DNA of 7,715 nucleotides from Candidatus Bipolaricaulota bacterium (GTDB lineage Bacteria > Bipolaricaulota > Bipolaricaulia > UBA7950 > UBA9294): assembly GCA_021129875.1 (NCBI GenBank), contig JAJOKK010000231.1, positions 1-7,715 on the forward strand, given 5' to 3'. Each line of letters starts with the position of its first letter. Position 1 is the stretch's first letter. The position numbers and the translations under genes were made by a program. The notes below the pieces were generated by a model. That model was given only the letters and a program-made list of their open reading frames with translations. It was not told where the DNA came from and did not search any database. Positions 5,879 to 7,715 of the stretch are shown here, one piece after another.

Positions 5879-6145
5879 TCAACCTGCTGCCGTAGCAAGG
5901 CGCACCCGCAGACAGGTATTCTCTTCCCGCAGGATGGAGATATGGGCCTCCTTGTCGGCGATGCGGGAACGCAGCTCGCGGACGAGGGCGTCCTTCTCGA
6001 TCCTCTCCTGTTCGGCAAGGACCGTGACGACCGAGCGCAGGTACTTCACCTGTTCGGCAAGAACCCGTTCGAGGTCGCAGGCGAAATCGATCTCGTCGAG
6101 TGAAACCTGTGAAAGGAGTTTGTCCATAAATTCCTGTTTATCCAT
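5879..6145 (-). CDS. Short coiled-coil protein of unknown function
   Basis: I do not recognise this 88-residue product. It begins MDKQEFMDKLLSQVSLDEIDFACDLERVLAEQ and continues as an almost unbroken helical, heptad-like, highly charged sequence ending in ADKEAHISILREENTCLRVRLATAAG. It has no membrane segment or signal peptide and probably forms a coiled-coil dimer. The frame is open up to 6214, but the upstream residues (PCSTAICPPSLPGCCRY) look non-coding. The ATG at 6145 fits a TATAAT box whose expected start point is that ATG. An alternative ATG at 6127 has AGGAA just 3 bases before it. The gene lies between the insertion sequence and the prfA leader, on the same strand as prfA. That it is a real gene is plausible, not certain. 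Confidence 0.5.
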   Translation of the reverse strand: MDKQEFMDKLLSQVSLDEIDFACDLERVLAEQVKYLRSVVTVLAEQERIEKDALVRELRSRIADKEAHISILREENTCLRVRLATAAG

Positions 6146-6151
6146 GCACTC

Positions 6152-6157
6152 ATTATA
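6152..6157 (-). promoter_or_regulatory. TATAAT -10 box, possibly for a leaderless mRNA
   Basis: A perfect TATAAT (6157-6152) lies so that the normal start point falls on the A of the ATG at 6145. There is no recognisable -35 at 16-18 bases (the sequence there is a C/T run) and no TGn extension, so the promoter call is tentative. Confidence 0.35.
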
Positions 6158-6241
6158 TCTGCAACAGCCGGGGAGGGAGGGAGGACAGATGGCCGTACTG
6201 CAGGGGAACTTCACGGCCTGTAGTTGAACTGCACAGTAGCC

Positions 6242-6272
6242 CGTTGCCTCATGTAAAAAAGTACTCGAAAGG
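6242..6272 (-). repeat. Left terminal inverted repeat, CGAGTAC type
   Basis: Read outward on the minus strand it is CCTTTCGAGTACTTTTTT followed by ACATGAGGCAACG. It matches 7657-7687 at 29 of 31 positions; the differences are C/G and A/G just after the T-run. It is the outer of two motifs at this end. Confidence 0.85.
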
Positions 6273-6282
6273 CATTCGTTGA

Positions 6283-6308
6283 CTCACTGGAAAATGTACT
6301 CCAAATCG
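6283..6308 (-). repeat. Left inner repeat, GGAGTAC type, inside the transposase 3' end
   Basis: Minus-strand CGATTTGGAGTACATTTT then CCAGTGAG; its first 13 bases are identical to 7691-7703. It encodes the last residues DLEYIFQ and contains the stop codon TGA (6286-6284). Confidence 0.8.
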
Positions 6309-7552
6309 CCCCGCTTTTCTCCTGCTGTTATCTTTCTTTTAGATCGAGATATCTTATCTAGCCTTTCCTGTAGATCGACGATTTCTCGTTTAATGGCTAC
6401 TGGATTCAATGTATCGTACTGTTCTGTAAGTTTCTTTTTTACGTGTTTATTAATAAGCGGTGATTCCATCGCCCGCCGGAACGGCGTTTTCGCCCGATCA
6501 TACTTCTTCTTCACCTTGCTGCCAACTCGCGTTTTCTCCAGCAATTTCATCACCGGTTGGAAGAAGTTTGTGTACAGCCTAAGGTGATCGTACAGCTCGT
6601 TTAGAACCGCAACCTCCTCTTCCGTATCATATCTGCGATACCCAACCGCTCGGCGTACCACCGAGTAGTTCTTTTGCTCCACAAAGCAACTGTCGTTCTT
6701 CCGGCTGACTCTGCTCCGCGTAAAGGTGATCTCTGCTTCATTACAGAACTGCAGTAGATGAGCATTGATGAACTCACCGCCGTTATCTGAATCGATCCCC
6801 AACATCGCAAACGGAAGCCGCTCTTCGATCTCCATGAGTGCCGTAAAGACCCACACCCGCGCCTTGTTCTTCACCGCTCTCGTCTCAGTCCACCCGGTGC
6901 ATACATCGGTAGCATCAAGGGTTTGCGCAAAATCCCCTCTCGAGTTCCCTCCTTCATGGCCCACAAGGTCGATCTCCAGAAACCCGGGCCGCTGTTCATC
7001 CCAGTCGCTGAAAGTGCGAATCGGGATTTGGTGCTTGAGTAGCGTCCCGGGCTTGGTGTGCGATCTTGCTTTCAGCAGATACTGTTTCCTGACGGGAGCA
7101 AGGAGCCGGTCGATCGTTGCCGGACTGATCTCAAACAGCTTCTTCCTCACATCCTCGGCAATCTCCAATTCTTTGCACCTTTCCAAAACCGTGATTATCT
7201 CGGGAAGAAAGGGGCCTAATCGCTTACCACAGATACAGTCACAGATTGTCCAAATCTTCCGCAGGGCAACAAATACTGGCTTATCATACTTCCTCGCTCT
7301 TTTCTTTCGTTTCTTCTTCTTTCTCTTGCGTTCATCTGCAACCAAGGTGATATTTACCCCTCCGACTTTCCCTCTTCCCAGCACCTTAGGCCGGGCTCGC
7401 CAGCGGAGGACCCGGGCAGCGTAGGACCGGTTGTAGTCTGTCAGTTGGATCACCGAGTCGATGATCTTCCCCTTCTTCTTCTTGCGTGCTCGTTTGTATT
7501 CGAGCGCCAATTGCTTGGTCACCGCCTGCTTCTCTTTCATGGTTAACGGCAT
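6284..7552 (-). CDS. DDE transposase with integrase (rve) core
   Basis: The 422-residue protein appears intact. An N-terminal helix-turn-helix-like region includes LTDYNRSYAARVLRWR (37-52). A very basic stretch (RKRKKKKRKKRARK, 75-88) follows. The RNase H-like core then has FLEIDLVGH (D195), IDSDNGGEF (D256) and NDSCFVEQKN (E292). The spacing D256-35 residues-E292 is the classic DD(35)E arrangement, so the enzyme should be catalytically competent. The ATG at 7552 has AAGGAGG 5 bases upstream; an in-frame ATG lies 4 codons later without a better site. The C-terminus is encoded by the left inner terminal repeat. Between the ATG and the right end is a 104-base leader with a 17-base palindrome. 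I cannot fix the IS family; IS481/ISNCY-like is the best guess. Confidence 0.9.
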   Translation of the reverse strand: MPLTMKEKQAVTKQLALEYKRARKKKKGKIIDSVIQLTDYNRSYAARVLRWRARPKVLGRGKVGGVNITLVADERKRKKKKRKKRARKYDKPVFVALRKIWTICDCICGKRLGPFLPEIITVLERCKELEIAEDVRKKLFEISPATIDRLLAPVRKQYLLKARSHTKPGTLLKHQIPIRTFSDWDEQRPGFLEIDLVGHEGGNSRGDFAQTLDATDVCTGWTETRAVKNKARVWVFTALMEIEERLPFAMLGIDSDNGGEFINAHLLQFCNEAEITFTRSRVSRKNDSCFVEQKNYSVVRRAVGYRRYDTEEEVAVLNELYDHLRLYTNFFQPVMKLLEKTRVGSKVKKKYDRAKTPFRRAMESPLINKHVKKKLTEQYDTLNPVAIKREIVDLQERLDKISRSKRKITAGEKRGDLEYIFQ

Positions 7553-7566
7553 CGTTGCCTCCTTGC

Positions 7567-7583
7567 CTCAGGCATTGCCTGAG
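7567..7583. repeat. Perfect palindrome upstream of the transposase gene
   Basis: CTCAGGCATTGCCTGAG has 8-base arms around a single central T. It ends 15 bases before the transposase ATG, next to the Shine-Dalgarno site. It could be an operator, or a tight RNA hairpin affecting translation. Next to it lies CTACC-TGAC-GGTAG (7597-7610) enclosed by ATCTG/CAGAT (7584-7588/7627-7631). Confidence 0.5.
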
Positions 7584-7656
7584 ATCTGTCTGCGCTCTAC
7601 CTGACGGTAGCCAGGCTGTCTGTTGGCAGATAGGAAACAACTCTACCTTCACCTCC

Positions 7657-7687
7657 CCTTTCGAGTACTTTTTTAGGTGAGGCAACG
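7657..7687 (+). repeat. Right terminal inverted repeat, CGAGTAC type
   Basis: CCTTTCGAGTACTTTTTT followed by AGGTGAGGCAACG, the partner of 6242-6272. Here it is the inner motif of the end, whereas its partner is the outer one at the left end. Confidence 0.85.
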
Positions 7688-7690
7688 ATA

Positions 7691-7715
7691 CGATTTGGAG
7701 TACTTTTTTGATGAG
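7691..7715 (+). repeat. Right outer repeat, GGAGTAC type, cut by the window edge
   Basis: CGATTTGGAGTACTTTTTT then GATGAG. Its first 13 bases are identical to the left inner motif. Its core lies exactly 35 bases after the core of the preceding repeat. The element end is at or beyond this point. Confidence 0.75.

Larger units (their letters stand above)
6242..7715 (-). mobile_element. Insertion sequence with DDE (rve-type) transposase, right end beyond the window
   Basis: The element has one transposase gene and terminal repeats at both sides. A 31-base inverted repeat (6242-6272 against 7657-7687, 29 of 31 identical) carries the core CGAGTAC-TTTTTT and ends in TGAGGCAACG. A second related motif, CGATTTGGAGTAC followed by a T-rich run, occurs at 6283-6308 (minus) and 7691-7715 (plus). 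At each end the two GAGTAC cores are exactly 35 bases apart. The element looks more A+T-rich than the host genes. The exact boundaries and any target duplication cannot be read, because the right end reaches the window edge. The family is uncertain; the transposase looks like the IS481/ISNCY-type integrase-core group. Confidence 0.85.

Noticed and set aside
6765..7424. 219-codon plus-strand frame inside the insertion sequence
   Set aside because: It is antisense to the intact transposase and rich in Ser/Arg/Phe, as expected from a shadow of a Lys/Glu-rich gene.
1..7715. CRISPR array, toxin-antitoxin pair, phage genes or defence island
   Set aside because: No regularly spaced repeats and no such proteins are visible; the genes are mostly housekeeping plus one insertion sequence.

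Overview
The window is a piece of a bacterial chromosome from an organism I cannot name. Bacterial markers are release factor RF1, ribosomal proteins S9 and L31, strong Shine-Dalgarno (SD) sites and sigma70-type promoters. The host genes look moderately GC-rich. A tRNA-Glu with a CTC anticodon fits a GC-leaning genome. The neighbourhood L31 - DUF1385 - RF1 is a familiar bacterial grouping, but it does not fix the phylum.

Layout. Positions 1-165 hold dyads and possibly the first codons of a gene leaving the left edge. A Wzz-like chain-length protein (166-900, minus) is divergent from a PHP-domain phosphatase of the RNase AM/YciV type (1281-2129, plus), with a 380-base gap between them. The phosphatase converges, 12 bases apart, on a minus-strand operon transcribed rpsI (S9) - rpmE (L31) - DUF1385 membrane protein (3694 down to 2142). 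That operon has a recognisable promoter at 3744-3772. Upstream on the same strand are tRNA-Glu(CTC), a small PC4-like nucleic-acid-binding protein, tRNA-Ile(GAT) and prfA (RF1). Each tRNA has its own promoter with a 17-base spacer. Thus 2142-5573 is a one-direction translation block: two ribosomal proteins, a termination factor, two tRNAs and a PC4 protein.

The 305 bases before prfA contain several inverted repeats. One can hide the prfA ribosome binding site, and four alternating complementary hexamers could in principle form mutually exclusive stems. Further upstream is a short coiled-coil protein (5879-6145, minus) of unknown function, with a TATAAT box placed so that transcription could begin at its ATG.

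The right end (about 6242 to the window edge) is an insertion sequence. It has an intact DDE transposase of 422 residues and, at each end, two copies of a GAGTAC-T-run motif spaced exactly 35 bases apart and mirrored between the ends. The element looks more A+T-rich than the host genes and its right boundary is not in the window.

I found no multi-gene novel system such as a defence locus, CRISPR array or biosynthetic cluster. The most interesting signals are the paired 35-base end architecture of the insertion sequence and the structured leader of prfA.
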